Assembly: GCF_001297775.1 (NCBI RefSeq)
Contig: NZ_LIFX01000012.1
Coordinates: 105,706-169,705 of the forward strand
Direction: 5' to 3'
Origin: Trabulsiella odontotermitis
Lineage (GTDB): Bacteria > Pseudomonadota > Gammaproteobacteria > Enterobacterales > Enterobacteriaceae
Length of the DNA: 64,000 nt
How positions within the stretch are numbered: the stretch's first letter is position 1; every line of letters begins with the position of its first letter. This document shows, piece by piece, positions 37,375 through 47,448 of this stretch. A program made the translations under genes and the position numbers. The notes under the pieces were generated by a model that was not told the origin of the DNA, searched no databases, and worked only from the letters and a program-made list of their open reading frames with translations.

Positions 37375-37405
37375 AGCCGGATATCCTCTGATACCCGGCT
37401 TTTTT
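37375..37405 (+). terminator. Terminator of cof
   Basis: AGCCGGATATC-CTCT-GATACCCGGCT with a T7 run. Confidence 0.85.
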
Positions 37406-37524
37406 TATGCCGCTTGCCTGCGTTCAGATGACTTATCATTTTGTGCCCGATGCCCGGAAAAAATTGTCGCGATTTAGCCTTTGAAATAGAATAAAAGGAG
37501 AAAAAAATTCTCCTGAGGTGCGCT

Positions 37525-37983
37525 GTGTTAGATAAAATTGACCGAAAGCTGCTTTCCCTGCTGCAGTCTGACTGCACCCTCTCTTTGCAGGAGCTGGCGG
37601 ATGCCGTTAATCTGACCACCACACCCTGCTGGAAACGGCTGAAACGCCTCGAAGATGACGGCATTTTGCTCGGGCGGGTCGCGTTGCTGGATGCCGAAAA
37701 ACTGGGGCTGGGCCTCACCGCTTTTGTGCTGATCAAAACGCAGCACCACAGCAGCGACTGGTATTGCCGTTTTGTCAGCGAAGTCTCGCAAATGCCGGAA
37801 GTACTGGGGTTCTGGCGCATGGCAGGTGAATACGATTACCTGATGCGCGTACAGGTCGCTGACATGAAACGCTATGACGACTTTTATAAACGGCTGGTGA
37901 ACAATGTGCCTGGTTTATCGGATGTGACCTCCAGTTTTGCCATGGAACAGATAAAATTCACCACCGCATTACCGATTGACTAA
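37525..37983 (+). CDS. decR: Lrp/AsnC-family regulator DecR (YbaO)
   Basis: 152 residues with a GTG start. N-terminal HTH ([13 protein letters not shown] ... [24 protein letters not shown]) and C-terminal RAM ligand-binding domain. E. coli DecR activates cysteine-detoxification genes. 44 bases upstream of mdlA, on the same strand. Confidence 0.95.
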   Translation: MLDKIDRKLLSLLQSDCTLSLQELADAVNLTTTPCWKRLKRLEDDGILLGRVALLDAEKLGLGLTAFVLIKTQHHSSDWYCRFVSEVSQMPEVLGFWRMAGEYDYLMRVQVADMKRYDDFYKRLVNNVPGLSDVTSSFAMEQIKFTTALPID

Positions 37984-38027
37984 TTCTCCCGGTTGCAACC
38001 GGACAATCACGTTCAGGATCAAACTGT

Positions 38028-39800
38028 TTGCGTTTATTTGCTCAATTAAGCTGGTATTTCCGTCGGGAGTGGCGACGCTACCTCGGGGCCGTATCACTGC
38101 TTATTATCATCGCCTTTTTACAGCTCATCCCGCCGAAAGTCGTCGGGATCATCGTAGACGGCGTCACCGAACAACATTACACCACCGAACGCGTGTTGAT
38201 GTGGATCGGCACGATGCTGCTGATTGCCGTGGTGGTTTATCTGCTGCGTTATGTCTGGCGCGTGCTGCTGTTTGGCGCGTCTTATCAACTGGCAGTGGAA
38301 CTGCGGGAAGACTTCTACCGTCAGCTCAGTCGTCAGCACCCGGAATTTTATCTCCGTCATCGTACCGGTGACTTAATGGCCCGCGCGACCAACGACGTCG
38401 ACCGCGTGGTGTTTGCCGCCGGGGAAGGCGTGCTGACGCTGGTCGATTCGATGGTCACGGGGCTGGCGGTGCTGATCGTAATGTCGACGCAAATCAGCTG
38501 GCAATTAACGCTGCTGGCGCTGGTACCAATGCCGATTATGGCGCTGGTAATCAAGCGCTACGGCGACATGCTGCACGAACGCTTCAAACTGGCGCAGGCG
38601 GCGTTCTCCACGCTCAACGATCGTACGCAGGAGAGCATGACCAGCATCCGCATGATCAAAGCTTTCGGGCTTGAAGATCGCCAGTCGGCGCTGTTTGCTG
38701 CCGATGCGGCGGATACCGGCGTGAAAAACATGCGCGTGGCCCGCGTCGATGCCCGTTTTGATCCGACGATTTATATCGCCATTGGGATGGCAAACCTGCT
38801 GGCGATTGGCGGCGGGAGCTGGATGGTCACCCAGGGCACGATCACGCTCGGACAGCTCACCAGTTTCATGATGTACCTCGGGCTGATGATTTGGCCGATG
38901 CTGGCGCTGGCGTGGATGTTTAACATCGTTGAACGTGGCAGCGCCGCCTACAGCCGCATTCGCACGATGCTGGCGGAAGCGCCAGTGGTGAACGATGGCG
39001 AAGAAACCATTCCTGACGGGCGTGGCGCGCTGGCGGTGGCTATCCGTGAGTTTCATTATCCGCACACCGATGCCGTGACGCTGGAGAAGGTCAACTTCAC
39101 GTTGCAGCCCGGCCAGATGCTTGGGATCTGCGGCCCGACCGGCGCGGGTAAATCCACCGTGCTGTCGCTGATCCAGCGCCATTTCGATGTGACGCAGGGC
39201 GATATTCGTTATCACGATATTCCCTTGCCACGCCTGAAGCTGGATAGCTGGCGCAGCCGTCTGGCGGTGGTGAGTCAGACCCCGTTCCTGTTTTCCGATA
39301 CCGTGGCGAGCAATATCGCCCTCGGTAAACCCGGCGCGACGCAACAGGAGATTGAACACGCGGCGCGACTGGCGAGCGTCCATGACGACATCCTGCGCTT
39401 GCCGCAAGGGTATGACACTGAAGTGGGCGAGCGCGGCGTGATGCTCTCCGGCGGGCAAAAACAGCGTATCGCGATTGCCCGCGCGCTGCTGCTGGAAGCG
39501 GAAATCCTGATCCTCGACGACGCGCTGTCGGCAGTGGATGGCCGCACGGAGCATCAGATCCTGCACAATCTGCGTCAGTGGGGCGAAGGACGTACGGTGA
39601 TTATCAGTGCGCACCGGCTGTCGGCACTGACCGACGCCAGTGAAATTATCGTCATGCAGCACGGCCATATCGCCCAGCGCGGAAGGCATGAGCAACTGGC
39701 GGCGCAGTCGGGATGGTATCGCGATATGTATCGCTATCAGCAACTGGAAGCGGCGCTGAACGATGCACCGGTGGAGGAGGCGACCCATGAAGAATCGTAA
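38028..39800 (+). CDS. mdlA: ABC multidrug exporter subunit MdlA
   Basis: 590 residues, exact E. coli length; TTG start giving [20 protein letters not shown]. Six N-terminal transmembrane helices fused to a nucleotide-binding domain: Walker [10 protein letters not shown], signature LSGGQKQR, Walker [13 protein letters not shown]. Forms a heterodimer with MdlB. The exported substrate is unknown. Confidence 0.94.
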   Translation: MRLFAQLSWYFRREWRRYLGAVSLLIIIAFLQLIPPKVVGIIVDGVTEQHYTTERVLMWIGTMLLIAVVVYLLRYVWRVLLFGASYQLAVELREDFYRQLSRQHPEFYLRHRTGDLMARATNDVDRVVFAAGEGVLTLVDSMVTGLAVLIVMSTQISWQLTLLALVPMPIMALVIKRYGDMLHERFKLAQAAFSTLNDRTQESMTSIRMIKAFGLEDRQSALFAADAADTGVKNMRVARVDARFDPTIYIAIGMANLLAIGGGSWMVTQGTITLGQLTSFMMYLGLMIWPMLALAWMFNIVERGSAAYSRIRTMLAEAPVVNDGEETIPDGRGALAVAIREFHYPHTDAVTLEKVNFTLQPGQMLGICGPTGAGKSTVLSLIQRHFDVTQGDIRYHDIPLPRLKLDSWRSRLAVVSQTPFLFSDTVASNIALGKPGATQQEIEHAARLASVHDDILRLPQGYDTEVGERGVMLSGGQKQRIAIARALLLEAEILILDDALSAVDGRTEHQILHNLRQWGEGRTVIISAHRLSALTDASEIIVMQHGHIAQRGRHEQLAAQSGWYRDMYRYQQLEAALNDAPVEEATHEES

Positions 39801-41571
39801 CCGGGCGCAGCTCTGGCCGACGCTGAAACGGTTGCTGGCGTACGGTTCGCCATGGCGCAAACCGCTGGCCATCGCGGTGGTGATGATGTGGATTGCCGCC
39901 GCCGCTGAGGTGAGCGGCCCGATGCTCATCAGCTATTTTATCGACAACATGGTGGCGAAGGATTATCTGCCGCTGGGGATCATTACTGGTCTGGCGGCGG
40001 CTTACGTCGGGCTGCAACTGCTGGCAGCCAGCCTTCACTACGCGCAATCGCTGCTGTTTAACCGCGCCGCGGTGGGCGTCGTTCAGCAGTTACGTATTGA
40101 TGTGATGGATGCTGCTCTGCGCCAGCCACTGAGCGCGTTCGATACGCAACCGGTAGGCGAGATTATCTCCCGCGTCACCAACGACACCGAAGTGATCCGC
40201 GATCTCTACGTTATGGTTGTCGCGACCGTGTTGCGCAGCGCCGCATTAATTGGCGCGATGCTGGTCGCGATGTTCAGTCTCGACTGGCGCATGGCGCTGG
40301 TGGCAATCGGCATCTTCCCGGCGGTAATTGTGGTGATGCTGATCTACCAGCGCTACAGCACGCCGATCGTGCGCCGCGTGCGTGCTTATCTGGCGGATAT
40401 CAACGATGGCTTTAACGAGGTCATCAACGGCATGAGCGTTATTCAGCAGTTCCGGCAGCAGGCACGTTTTGGCGAGCGGATGAACGAGGCAAGCCGCTCG
40501 CATTATCTCGCGCGGATGCAGACGTTACGGCTCGACGGCTTTTTGCTGCGCCCGCTGCTGAGTCTGTTTTCCGCCATGGTGCTGTGCGGCTTGCTGTTGT
40601 TGTTTGGCTTTACGTCGGTCGGAACGATTGAGGTGGGCGTGTTGTATGCATTCATCAGCTATCTCGGGCGTCTGAACGAGCCGCTGATTGAACTCACCAC
40701 TCAGCAGTCCATCATGCAGCAGGCGGTGGTGGCGGGCGAACGCGTGTTTGAGATGATGGACAGACCGCGCCAGACCTACGGCAGCGACAGCGCGCCGCTG
40801 CAGAGCGGTGCCGTAGAGTTTGATAACGTTTCCTTCGCCTATCGCGATGACCGTCTGGTGTTGCGGGATATCAATCTGACCATTCCATCGCGCAGCTTTG
40901 TGGCGCTGGTAGGGCACACCGGCAGCGGTAAAAGCACGCTGGCCAGTCTGCTGATGGGCTATTACCCGCTGACTCAGGGTGAAATTCGCCTCGACGGGCG
41001 TCCGCTTTCCTCGCTGAGCCATTCCGCGCTGCGACAGGGCGTCGCGATGGTGCAACAGGATCCGGTCGTCATGGCCGACTCGTTCTTTGCCAACGTCGCG
41101 CTGGGGCGCGACATCAGCGAAGCGAGTGTCTGGCACGCGCTGGAAACGGTACAACTGGCGCCGCTGGCACGCAGTCTGCCGGAAGGCATTTATACCCGGT
41201 TGGGCGAGCAGGGGAACACGCTGTCCGTCGGGCAGAAACAGCTGCTGGCGCTGGCGCGCGTGCTGGTGGAAACGCCGCAGGTGCTGATCCTCGACGAGGC
41301 GACAGCGAACATTGATTCCGGCACCGAGCGGGCGATCCAGCAGGCGCTGGTCGCCGTGCGCCAGCATACGACGCTGGTGGTCATCGCTCACCGGCTCTCG
41401 ACGATTGTCGATGCGGACACCATCATGGTGCTGCATCGTGGTGAAGCGGTAGAGCAGGGGACGCATCAGCAACTGCTGGCAGCGAAAGGCCGCTACTGGC
41501 AGATGTATCAACTGCAACTGGCGGGCGAAGAGCTGGCCGCCAGCGCTCACGATGAGTCGCTTATCGCCTGA
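39787..41571 (+). CDS. mdlB: ABC multidrug exporter subunit MdlB
   Basis: 594 residues from ATG 39787 (GGAGG upstream), overlapping mdlA by 14 bases. Transmembrane half then nucleotide-binding domain with Walker [10 protein letters not shown], Walker [12 protein letters not shown]; the signature reads [13 protein letters not shown], slightly degenerate, as in E. coli MdlB. Partner of MdlA. Confidence 0.95.
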   Translation: MKNRNRAQLWPTLKRLLAYGSPWRKPLAIAVVMMWIAAAAEVSGPMLISYFIDNMVAKDYLPLGIITGLAAAYVGLQLLAASLHYAQSLLFNRAAVGVVQQLRIDVMDAALRQPLSAFDTQPVGEIISRVTNDTEVIRDLYVMVVATVLRSAALIGAMLVAMFSLDWRMALVAIGIFPAVIVVMLIYQRYSTPIVRRVRAYLADINDGFNEVINGMSVIQQFRQQARFGERMNEASRSHYLARMQTLRLDGFLLRPLLSLFSAMVLCGLLLLFGFTSVGTIEVGVLYAFISYLGRLNEPLIELTTQQSIMQQAVVAGERVFEMMDRPRQTYGSDSAPLQSGAVEFDNVSFAYRDDRLVLRDINLTIPSRSFVALVGHTGSGKSTLASLLMGYYPLTQGEIRLDGRPLSSLSHSALRQGVAMVQQDPVVMADSFFANVALGRDISEASVWHALETVQLAPLARSLPEGIYTRLGEQGNTLSVGQKQLLALARVLVETPQVLILDEATANIDSGTERAIQQALVAVRQHTTLVVIAHRLSTIVDADTIMVLHRGEAVEQGTHQQLLAAKGRYWQMYQLQLAGEELAASAHDESLIA

Positions 41572-41602
41572 TGCACCAGTATCAGGCAATCTTTTAAACA
41601 TT

Positions 41603-41636
41603 AAACGCACCTGCACTGTCATGGTGCGTTTTCTTT
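41603..41636 (+). terminator. Terminator of mdlAB overlapping an NtrC-type site
   Basis: Stem AAACGCACC (41603-41611)/GGTGCGTTT (41623-41631), then TCTTT. Half of the hairpin is also part of the NtrC-type palindrome at 41612-41628. Confidence 0.7.
41612..41628 (+). promoter_or_regulatory. NtrC-type binding site upstream of glnK
   Basis: TGCACTGTCATGGTGCG fits the 17-bp NtrC consensus TGCACYNNNNTGGTGCA at all but the last base. About 80 bases upstream of the sigma-54 promoter, a normal enhancer position. Confidence 0.82.
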
Positions 41637-41691
41637 ACCATTCCTGCCTGTTTATCACGCGCGATGCCCGTTTTCCTGCCCCTTTCATTTC

Positions 41692-41707
41692 TGGCATGCC
41701 CCTTGCT
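41692..41707 (+). promoter_or_regulatory. Sigma-54 promoter of glnK-amtB
   Basis: TGGCATGCCCCTTGCT: GG (-24) at 41693 and GC (-12) at 41705 with the exact 12-base spacing. The transcript leader to glnK is about 33 bases. Confidence 0.9.
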
Positions 41708-41749
41708 TTACTCTTCTCGCCATTACCGAATTCTGACTGGAGAGGAACT

Positions 41750-42088
41750 ATGAAGCTGGTTACCGTGGTAATCAAACCATTCAAACTCGAAGACGTTCGC
41801 GAAGCGCTGTCTTCTATTGGTATTCAGGGACTGACCGTTACAGAAGTAAAAGGCTTCGGACGCCAGAAAGGTCACGCCGAGCTTTATCGCGGTGCAGAGT
41901 ACAGCGTCAATTTCCTGCCCAAAGTAAAAATTGATGTGGCGATTGCTGACGATCAGCTTGATGAAGTGATCGACGTGATCAGCAAAGCGGCCTACACCGG
42001 AAAAATTGGCGACGGCAAAATCTTCGTCGCCGAACTGCAACGCGTGATTCGCATTCGTACCGGCGAAGCCGACGAAGCGGCGCTCTAA
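41750..42088 (+). CDS. glnK: Nitrogen regulatory protein P-II 2 (GlnK)
   Basis: 112 residues. PII protein with uridylylation Tyr51 in RGAEYSVNF and the C-terminal GKIGDGKIFV loop. It blocks AmtB when nitrogen is plentiful. ATG 41750 is after AGAGGAACT; longer upstream frames are untranslated leader. Linked to amtB, 30 bases away. Confidence 0.98.
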   Translation: MKLVTVVIKPFKLEDVREALSSIGIQGLTVTEVKGFGRQKGHAELYRGAEYSVNFLPKVKIDVAIADDQLDEVIDVISKAAYTGKIGDGKIFVAELQRVIRIRTGEADEAAL

Positions 42089-42118
42089 TTCCAGGTACAC
42101 AGCGATAGGGATCGAAAA

Positions 42119-43405
42119 ATGAAAATAGCTTCAATGAAAACGGGCCTGGGGGCACTGGCGCTGATGCCGGGCCTGGCGATGGCCGCACCGGCAGTTGCCG
42201 ACAAAGCCGACAATGCCTTTATGATGATATGTACCGCGCTGGTGCTGTTTATGTCGATTCCCGGCATTGCGCTGTTTTACGGCGGTCTGATTCGCAGTAA
42301 AAACGTACTGTCGATGTTAACGCAGGTCGCGGTCACCTTCGCGCTGGTCTGCATTTTGTGGGTGGTTTATGGCTATACGCTGGCGTTCGGTACTGGCGGC
42401 AGCTTCTTCGGCAGCTTCGACTGGGTGATGCTGAAAAATATCCAGCTCACGGCGCTGATGGGCACGTTTTATCAGTATATCCATGTCGCGTTCCAGGGCT
42501 CGTTTGCCTGCATCACCGTCGGCCTGATTGTCGGTTCGCTTGCTGAGCGTATCCGCTTCTCCGCCGTGCTGATTTTTGTGGTGGTGTGGCTGACGCTCTC
42601 CTATGTGCCGATTGCACACATGGTCTGGGGCGGTGGTCTGCTGGCTTCCCACGGCGCGCTGGATTTCGCCGGTGGTACGGTAGTACACATCAACGCCGCG
42701 ATTGCGGGCCTGGTGGGGGCATACCTGATTGGCAAACGTGTGGGCTTTGGCAAAGAAGCCTTTAAACCGCACAACCTGCCGATGGTATTCACCGGTACCG
42801 CGATCCTCTATGTCGGCTGGTTCGGCTTCAACGCCGGTTCCGCGAGCTCGGCGAATGAAATCTCCGCGCTGGCGTTCGTGAATACCGTTGTGGCGACTGC
42901 TGCGGCGATCCTCGGCTGGGTCTTCGGCGAATGGGCGCTGCGTGGTAAACCGTCGCTGCTGGGCGCGTGTTCTGGCGCGATTGCCGGTCTGGTTGCGGTT
43001 ACACCGGCCTGTGGCTACATCGGTGTCGGTGGCGCGCTGATCCTCGGTATCCTGGCGGGTCTGGCAGGGCTGTGGGGGGTTACCGCGCTGAAACGCTGGC
43101 TGCGCGTGGACGATCCTTGCGACGTGTTCGGCGTCCATGGCGTCTGCGGCATCATCGGTTGTCTGCTGACTGGCGTCTTTGCCTCAACATCGCTGGGCGG
43201 CGTCGGGTACGCAGAAGGCGTGACGATGGGCCATCAAGTGCTGGTACAGCTCGAGAGCGTGGCCGTCACTATCGTCTGGTCTGGCGTCGTGTCTTATATC
43301 GGCTACAAGCTGGCGGATTTGACCGTTGGTCTGCGCGTGCCGGAAGAGCAGGAACGCGAAGGGCTGGACGTCAACAGCCACGGTGAAAACGCCTACAATG
43401 CCTAA
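42119..43405 (+). CDS. amtB: Ammonium transporter AmtB
   Basis: 428 residues, exact E. coli length, with a cleaved signal peptide (MKIASMKTGLGALALMPGLAMA) and 11 transmembrane helices. Twin histidines lie in SHGALDFAGG and FGVHGVCGIIG; the F-gate and S1 residues are in FQGSFACITVG. Works with GlnK. Confidence 0.98.
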   Translation: MKIASMKTGLGALALMPGLAMAAPAVADKADNAFMMICTALVLFMSIPGIALFYGGLIRSKNVLSMLTQVAVTFALVCILWVVYGYTLAFGTGGSFFGSFDWVMLKNIQLTALMGTFYQYIHVAFQGSFACITVGLIVGSLAERIRFSAVLIFVVVWLTLSYVPIAHMVWGGGLLASHGALDFAGGTVVHINAAIAGLVGAYLIGKRVGFGKEAFKPHNLPMVFTGTAILYVGWFGFNAGSASSANEISALAFVNTVVATAAAILGWVFGEWALRGKPSLLGACSGAIAGLVAVTPACGYIGVGGALILGILAGLAGLWGVTALKRWLRVDDPCDVFGVHGVCGIIGCLLTGVFASTSLGGVGYAEGVTMGHQVLVQLESVAVTIVWSGVVSYIGYKLADLTVGLRVPEEQEREGLDVNSHGENAYNA

Positions 43406-43410
43406 AACAG

Positions 43411-43435
43411 AAAAGCCTCCCGTCGGGAGGCTTTT
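43411..43435. terminator. Bidirectional terminator between amtB and tesB
   Basis: AAAAGCCTCCCG-T-CGGGAGGCTTTT symmetrical hairpin between convergent genes. Confidence 0.9.
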
Positions 43436-43444
43436 CCCTTACCC

Positions 43445-44305
43445 TTATCCCCGGTTTCGCATTACCCCTTCCTGCACCGCAGAAGCGACCAGCACACCGT
43501 CCTGAGTGAAGAATTCACCCCGCACAAAGCCGCGCGCACTGGAGGCGGACGTACTTTCCACGCTGTAGAGCAGCCATTCGTTCATATTGAACGGACGGTG
43601 GAACCACATGGAGTGATCGATGGTCGCCACCTGCATGCCTTTCTCGAGGAAACCCACGCCGTGAGGCTGAAGGGCGACGGGCAGGAAGTTGAAGTCGGAG
43701 GCATAGCTCAGCAGATACTGATGGATGCGGAAATCTTCCGGCAGAGTGCCGTTCGCGCGGATCCACACCTGGCGTTTGGGCTCGGCGACATGGCCTTTCA
43801 GCGGGTTATGAAACTCCACCGGGCGGATCTCCAGCGGTTTATCGCTCAAAAACTTTTCTTGCACGGCGGGCGGCAGCAAATGCGCCAGCGAACGGGCGAT
43901 GTCGGTTTCCGATTTCAGTGAGTCCGGTGCCGGAGCGGGCGGCATCGGCATCTGGTGTTCATAACCGGGTTCTGGTGCCTGGAATGAGGCGGTCAGATAG
44001 AAGATCGGTTTACCATTCTGGATCGCCGCCACACGGCGGGCGCTGAAGCTGTTGCCATCGCGCAGCACTTCAACGTCATAAACAATCGGTTTAGCGCTGT
44101 CGCCGGGACGCAGGAAATAGCTGTGGAAAGAGTGCACCAGACGATCCGCCGGTACGGTTTCTTTTGCTGCGTACAGCGCCTGTCCCACGACCTGGCCGCC
44201 GAACACCTGACGTAAGCCAAGATCCTCGCTTTGGCCGCGAAACAGTCCTTCTTCAATTTTTTCCAGATTCAACAACGTCAGCAGGTTCGTTAATGCCAGA
44301 CTCAT
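43445..44305 (-). CDS. tesB: Acyl-CoA thioesterase II
   Basis: 286 residues, exact E. coli length. Double-hotdog thioesterase with [25 protein letters not shown] at the N-terminus and the C-terminal [13 protein letters not shown] holding the catalytic Asp. Hydrolyses medium- and long-chain acyl-CoA. Confidence 0.97.
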   Translation of the reverse strand: MSLALTNLLTLLNLEKIEEGLFRGQSEDLGLRQVFGGQVVGQALYAAKETVPADRLVHSFHSYFLRPGDSAKPIVYDVEVLRDGNSFSARRVAAIQNGKPIFYLTASFQAPEPGYEHQMPMPPAPAPDSLKSETDIARSLAHLLPPAVQEKFLSDKPLEIRPVEFHNPLKGHVAEPKRQVWIRANGTLPEDFRIHQYLLSYASDFNFLPVALQPHGVGFLEKGMQVATIDHSMWFHRPFNMNEWLLYSVESTSASSARGFVRGEFFTQDGVLVASAVQEGVMRNRG

Positions 44306-44518
44306 AGATAACCTCAGTAATAGAAACGCGGCGGCATGAGAATAACCAGATTATAACGCAGAATCAAAAATGGCCTGTCGGGTGCAATAGTCTGAATTAC
44401 GGGTCCTTTCCAGGCACAAATGTGAGATCTGTGCCACAATTATGCTCGTAAAGATTGTTCAGACCACTCAGTCTGCAGAATTAACCTCTGTGGATGCATG
44501 GATGATAAGGAGAACATA

Positions 44519-45091
44519 ATGAAACTCGTGCATATGTTAAGTGGTTTAGCGGTTGCGGTCGCGCTGAGTGCCTGCGCAGATAAAAGCGCAGATATCCAGA
44601 CCCCGGCGCCGAACCCCAATACGTCTGGTGTGGCTACACAACCCGCTATTCAGCAGCCTAATGTGTCAGGTACTGTCTGGATCCGTCAGAAAGTGGCGTT
44701 GCCGCCGGATGCCGTGCTGACTGTGACGCTGTCGGATGCCTCTCTGGCGGATGCACCGTCTAAAGTATTATCGCAGAAGGCCGTTCGTACCGAGGGTAAA
44801 CAGGCGCCGTTCAGCTTCGTGCTGCCGTATAACCCTGCTGACGTCCAGCCGAATGCGCGCATTCTGTTGAGTGCAGCCATCACCGTCAATGACAAACTGG
44901 TGTTTATCACCGATACCGTCCAGCCGGTGATTAACAATGGCGGAACCAAAGCGGATCTGACGCTGGTGCCGGTTCAGCAGACGGCGATCCCGATGCAGGC
45001 GAGCGGTGGTGCGGCGACCACAGTACCGTCAACCTCGCCCACTCAGGTGAGCCCGTCCAGCGCAACCCCTGCGCCGACGCAAATTCCATAA
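44519..45091 (+). CDS. ybaY: Lipoprotein YbaY (glycoprotein/polysaccharide metabolism family)
   Basis: 190 residues, exact E. coli length. Lipobox LSAC with Cys19, then an immunoglobulin-like YbaY domain (VSGTVWIRQKVALPPDAVLTVTLSD), and a Thr/Ser/Pro-rich C-terminal tail. Function unclear. The start follows AAGGAGAACATA. Confidence 0.93.
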   Translation: MKLVHMLSGLAVAVALSACADKSADIQTPAPNPNTSGVATQPAIQQPNVSGTVWIRQKVALPPDAVLTVTLSDASLADAPSKVLSQKAVRTEGKQAPFSFVLPYNPADVQPNARILLSAAITVNDKLVFITDTVQPVINNGGTKADLTLVPVQQTAIPMQASGGAATTVPSTSPTQVSPSSATPAPTQIP

Positions 45092-45100
45092 TCTGCCTTC

Positions 45101-45125
45101 CGGTCCTCTCCCTGCGAGAGGACCG
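45101..45125. repeat. Perfect hairpin between ybaY and atl
   Basis: 10-bp stem CGGTCCTCTC/GAGAGGACCG with a 5-base loop, between the convergent genes. No U-run; could act as a weak terminator or mRNA 3' stabiliser. Confidence 0.5.
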
Positions 45126-45437
45126 TCAGTACACCCAGCGATACTTCTGCATATCAATCTTCCCGCCGCCGGAGACCTGCACACCTTCGGAGAGTAACGC
45201 CTGCCGTTGTCGTTGCAGATCCGGGCCAGTGAGCGAAATGGTACCATGACGGTTCACCACCCGGTGCCACGGCAGGGTCGAGCCTTCCGGTAAGCGTTTG
45301 AGTACACCGCCCACCTGACGCGCGGCACGCGGCGATCCCGCCAGTCGAGCGACATCACCGTAGGTCGTAACGCAGCCTTCGGGAATGGAGGCGACAATTT
45401 GCCAGACCCGTTGCGGGAAGCTGTCGAGGGGTTCCAT
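45126..45437 (-). CDS. atl: Alkyltransferase-like protein (Atl, YbaZ)
   Basis: 103 residues from MEPLDSFPQRVWQIV. It resembles the DNA-binding domain of O6-methylguanine methyltransferase, but the active-site PCHR is PWHR (LPWHRVVN), so it binds but cannot repair O6-alkylguanine and instead flags it for excision repair. Start is uncertain: a GTG at 45464 would add nine residues; neither has a strong ribosome-binding site. Confidence 0.9.
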   Translation of the reverse strand: MEPLDSFPQRVWQIVASIPEGCVTTYGDVARLAGSPRAARQVGGVLKRLPEGSTLPWHRVVNRHGTISLTGPDLQRQRQALLSEGVQVSGGGKIDMQKYRWVY

Positions 45438-45556
45438 AGCACGTCCGGTAGCAGTGAAAAACACAGGATAAGCTACGGCTCAGCCATTGTGAAGACAGCC
45501 TGCCGCCTGCGTTTTTATTCTGTTGCACAATAATCCAGCATCCGCACTGCCCCGGC

Positions 45557-45585
45557 TTGCAATTGCCGGACGGCACAGGGATAAT
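45557..45585 (+). promoter_or_regulatory. Promoter of ffs
   Basis: TTGCAA (45557-45562), a 17-base spacer and GATAAT (45580-45585), followed by a GC-rich discriminator. The predicted start near 45593 is about 24 bases before the mature RNA, as known in E. coli. Confidence 0.85.
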
Positions 45586-45617
45586 GCGCCAGCGCGTTGG
45601 TTATCAACGCTCTCAAT

Positions 45618-45731
45618 GGGGGCTCTGTTGGTTCTCCCGCAACGCTACTCTGTTTACCAGGTCAGGTCCGGAAGGAAGCAGCCAGAGCAGACGACGTGTG
45701 TGCCGGGATGTAGCTGGCAGGGCCCCCACCC
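45618..45731 (+). ncRNA. ffs: 4.5S RNA of the signal recognition particle
   Basis: 114 bases, the mature E. coli length. The conserved apical region CAGGTCCGGAAGGAAGCAGCC, which binds Ffh, is present, and the ends GGGGGCTC and GGCCCCCACCC pair. A small ATTCTGC/GCAGAAT hairpin follows at 45733-45751. Confidence 0.98.
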
Positions 45732-45772
45732 AATTCTGCGACATGCAGAATGTCCGCCACGCAGATCCTCTT

Positions 45773-46171
45773 TCAGCCTGTCACCGGAATCCGGGCAATG
45801 ACCTTAATTTCAAAATCGAATCCTGCAAGCCAGGTAACCCCAACGGCTGTCCAGTTAGGATAGGGTGGTTGCGGGAAAATAGCCTGTTTCACCTGCATAA
45901 TCGCTGGAAACTGATTTTCAGGATCGGTATGAAAGGTGGTGACATCGATCAGATCGTCGAAGGTGCACCCTGCGGCTGCAAGGGTTGCTCTCAGATTATC
46001 AAACGCAAGCTGTACCTGGGCAGAGAAATCCGGCTCCGGCGTGCCGTCGGCGCGACTACCGACCTGGCCGGAAACAAACAGCAAATCGCCGGAACGGATG
46101 GCGGCAGAGTAACCATGCGCTTCATACAGCGCGTGTCGGTTAGCAGGAAAAACAGGTTCGCGCGGGATCAT
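45773..46171 (-). CDS. RidA/YjgF-family protein lacking the catalytic arginine
   Basis: 132 residues with the Rid fold: GDLLFVSGQVGSRADG, QVQLAFDNLRATLAAAG and C-terminal FEIKVIARIP. In RidA an arginine in VARLPKD binds the imine substrate; the aligned position here is Trp114 (VGVTWLAG), so classic 2-iminoacid deaminase activity is unlikely. Divergent from a TetR regulator with a shared operator, so it is probably the regulated gene. Confidence 0.88.
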   Translation of the reverse strand: MIPREPVFPANRHALYEAHGYSAAIRSGDLLFVSGQVGSRADGTPEPDFSAQVQLAFDNLRATLAAAGCTFDDLIDVTTFHTDPENQFPAIMQVKQAIFPQPPYPNWTAVGVTWLAGFDFEIKVIARIPVTG

Positions 46172-46240
46172 AACGTGTCCTTTTTTCAGTGAATGGAAAA
46201 TGCGGGAAGCGCGACACGTATAGTTGGTTTAATATACGAG

Positions 46241-46268
46241 GCGTATGTGAAACGTATCTCACATACGC
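46241..46268. promoter_or_regulatory. Probable TetR operator in the divergent promoter
   Basis: Perfect 10-bp inverted repeat GCGTATGTGA/TCACATACGC with an 8-base spacer, in the 140-base gap between the RidA-like gene and tetR; a further GTATGTC lies at 46272-46278. Confidence 0.65.
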
Positions 46269-46311
46269 TGTGTATGTCAAATGATATGCAATATTCGTCG
46301 AAGGGGAACTT

Positions 46312-46932
46312 ATGGCAGCCAGACGCCGCAGTGAAACGATGGAAGAGAACCGCGCCAAATTGATTAAGGCAGCACGAAAAGCCTTTGCTGAGAAGGGATT
46401 TGCCGCGGCATCGATGGATGAATTAACCGCCAGCGTTGGCCTGACGCGTGGGGCGCTGTACCACAACTTTGGCGATAAAAAAGGGCTGCTCGCGGCGGTT
46501 GTCGACCAGGTCGATGGTGAAATGGCGCAACGCGCTAAATCTGTCGCCGCGACCGCGGGTGATGACTGGCAAAAGCTGCTGGCTGAAGGGATCGCCTATA
46601 TTAAAATGGCGCTGGATCCGGAAGTCCGGCGCATTGTTCTGCTTGATGGGCCAGCTTTTCTCGGGGATCCCTCGCAATGGCCTGGTCAGAATAGCTGCCT
46701 GGAATCCACCCGGCAGACGCTGACAACCCTGATTGAACGTGGCGTACTTAAACCGATGGACGCTGGTGCTGCGGCACATCTGTTGAATAGTGCCGCGCTG
46801 AATGCAGCGCTTTGGGTGGCGGCCAGCGACGATCCGCAACGGGCGCTGCCAAAGATTATTGACGTTTTTACACAACTGGCGAGCGGCTTATATGCTCATG
46901 CTTCCTTATCCGCCACGTCTGCCGGGGAATAA
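46312..46932 (+). CDS. TetR/AcrR-family transcriptional regulator
   Basis: 206 residues. N-terminal TetR HTH (about 14-60): AKLIKAARKAFAEKGFAAASMDELTASVGLTRGALYHNF. The C-terminal part is the usual helical ligand domain (LEAGIAYIKMALDPEVRRIVLLDGPAFLG-type). Likely represses itself and the divergent RidA-like gene. Its last 37 bases overlap the 3' end of the convergent GFA-family gene. Confidence 0.92.
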   Translation: MAARRRSETMEENRAKLIKAARKAFAEKGFAAASMDELTASVGLTRGALYHNFGDKKGLLAAVVDQVDGEMAQRAKSVAATAGDDWQKLLAEGIAYIKMALDPEVRRIVLLDGPAFLGDPSQWPGQNSCLESTRQTLTTLIERGVLKPMDAGAAAHLLNSAALNAALWVAASDDPQRALPKIIDVFTQLASGLYAHASLSATSAGE

Positions 46933-47324
46933 TGCAGATACCCCGCAACGCCGCCTCCGCCATCGGAGGGATGATGGATGCCGTTGGAAACGACAACTTC
47001 GCGGAAATCGAAGGGCGAGACACCTTCAATGCAGGCGACATTAACGCCATACTGCTCAGGGTTCGAACGCCGCTGGTGGAACGTGTAAATGCCGCACACC
47101 GAGCAAAAATAGTGCACCGCCTGACGGGTGTTGAAGCGGTACTCCGTTAGCTTGTCCTTTCCTTTGAGAACTTCAATACCCGACAACGGTGCCGAGACGG
47201 TGATCGCGCCGCGCATCCGGCAAAACGAGCAGTCACACCGGCGAATGGTGTGATAGCCGTCAGATAACTGAACAGAAAACTCCACCGCGCCGCAATGGCA
47301 TCGCGCTAATAATTTTTCTGGCAT
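46896..47324 (-). CDS. GFA/CENP-V-fold zinc protein
   Basis: 142 residues. Zinc-binding cysteines typical of the glutathione-dependent formaldehyde-activating family: C9 and C11 (CHC), C30, C32 and C35 (CDCSFC), C74 and C77 (CSVC). Family members mostly have unproven catalytic roles. Convergent with, and overlapping, tetR. Confidence 0.9.
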   Translation of the reverse strand: MPEKLLARCHCGAVEFSVQLSDGYHTIRRCDCSFCRMRGAITVSAPLSGIEVLKGKDKLTEYRFNTRQAVHYFCSVCGIYTFHQRRSNPEQYGVNVACIEGVSPFDFREVVVSNGIHHPSDGGGGVAGYLHYSPADVADKEA

Positions 47325-47448
47325 CGTTTCTCTCTCCGAATGAAAGTATCGCTAGATATTGCTCCGTTAATTATAGGATCTTAATGGAGTTTATTGCCCG
47401 GTACTGAAGCCGGGTTATCTGTTAGCTATAGCATGAATAAAATACATT

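Noticed and set aside
45523..46192. Reading frames across 4.5S RNA
   Set aside because: They overlap ffs and the RidA-like gene on the wrong strand; ffs is unambiguous.
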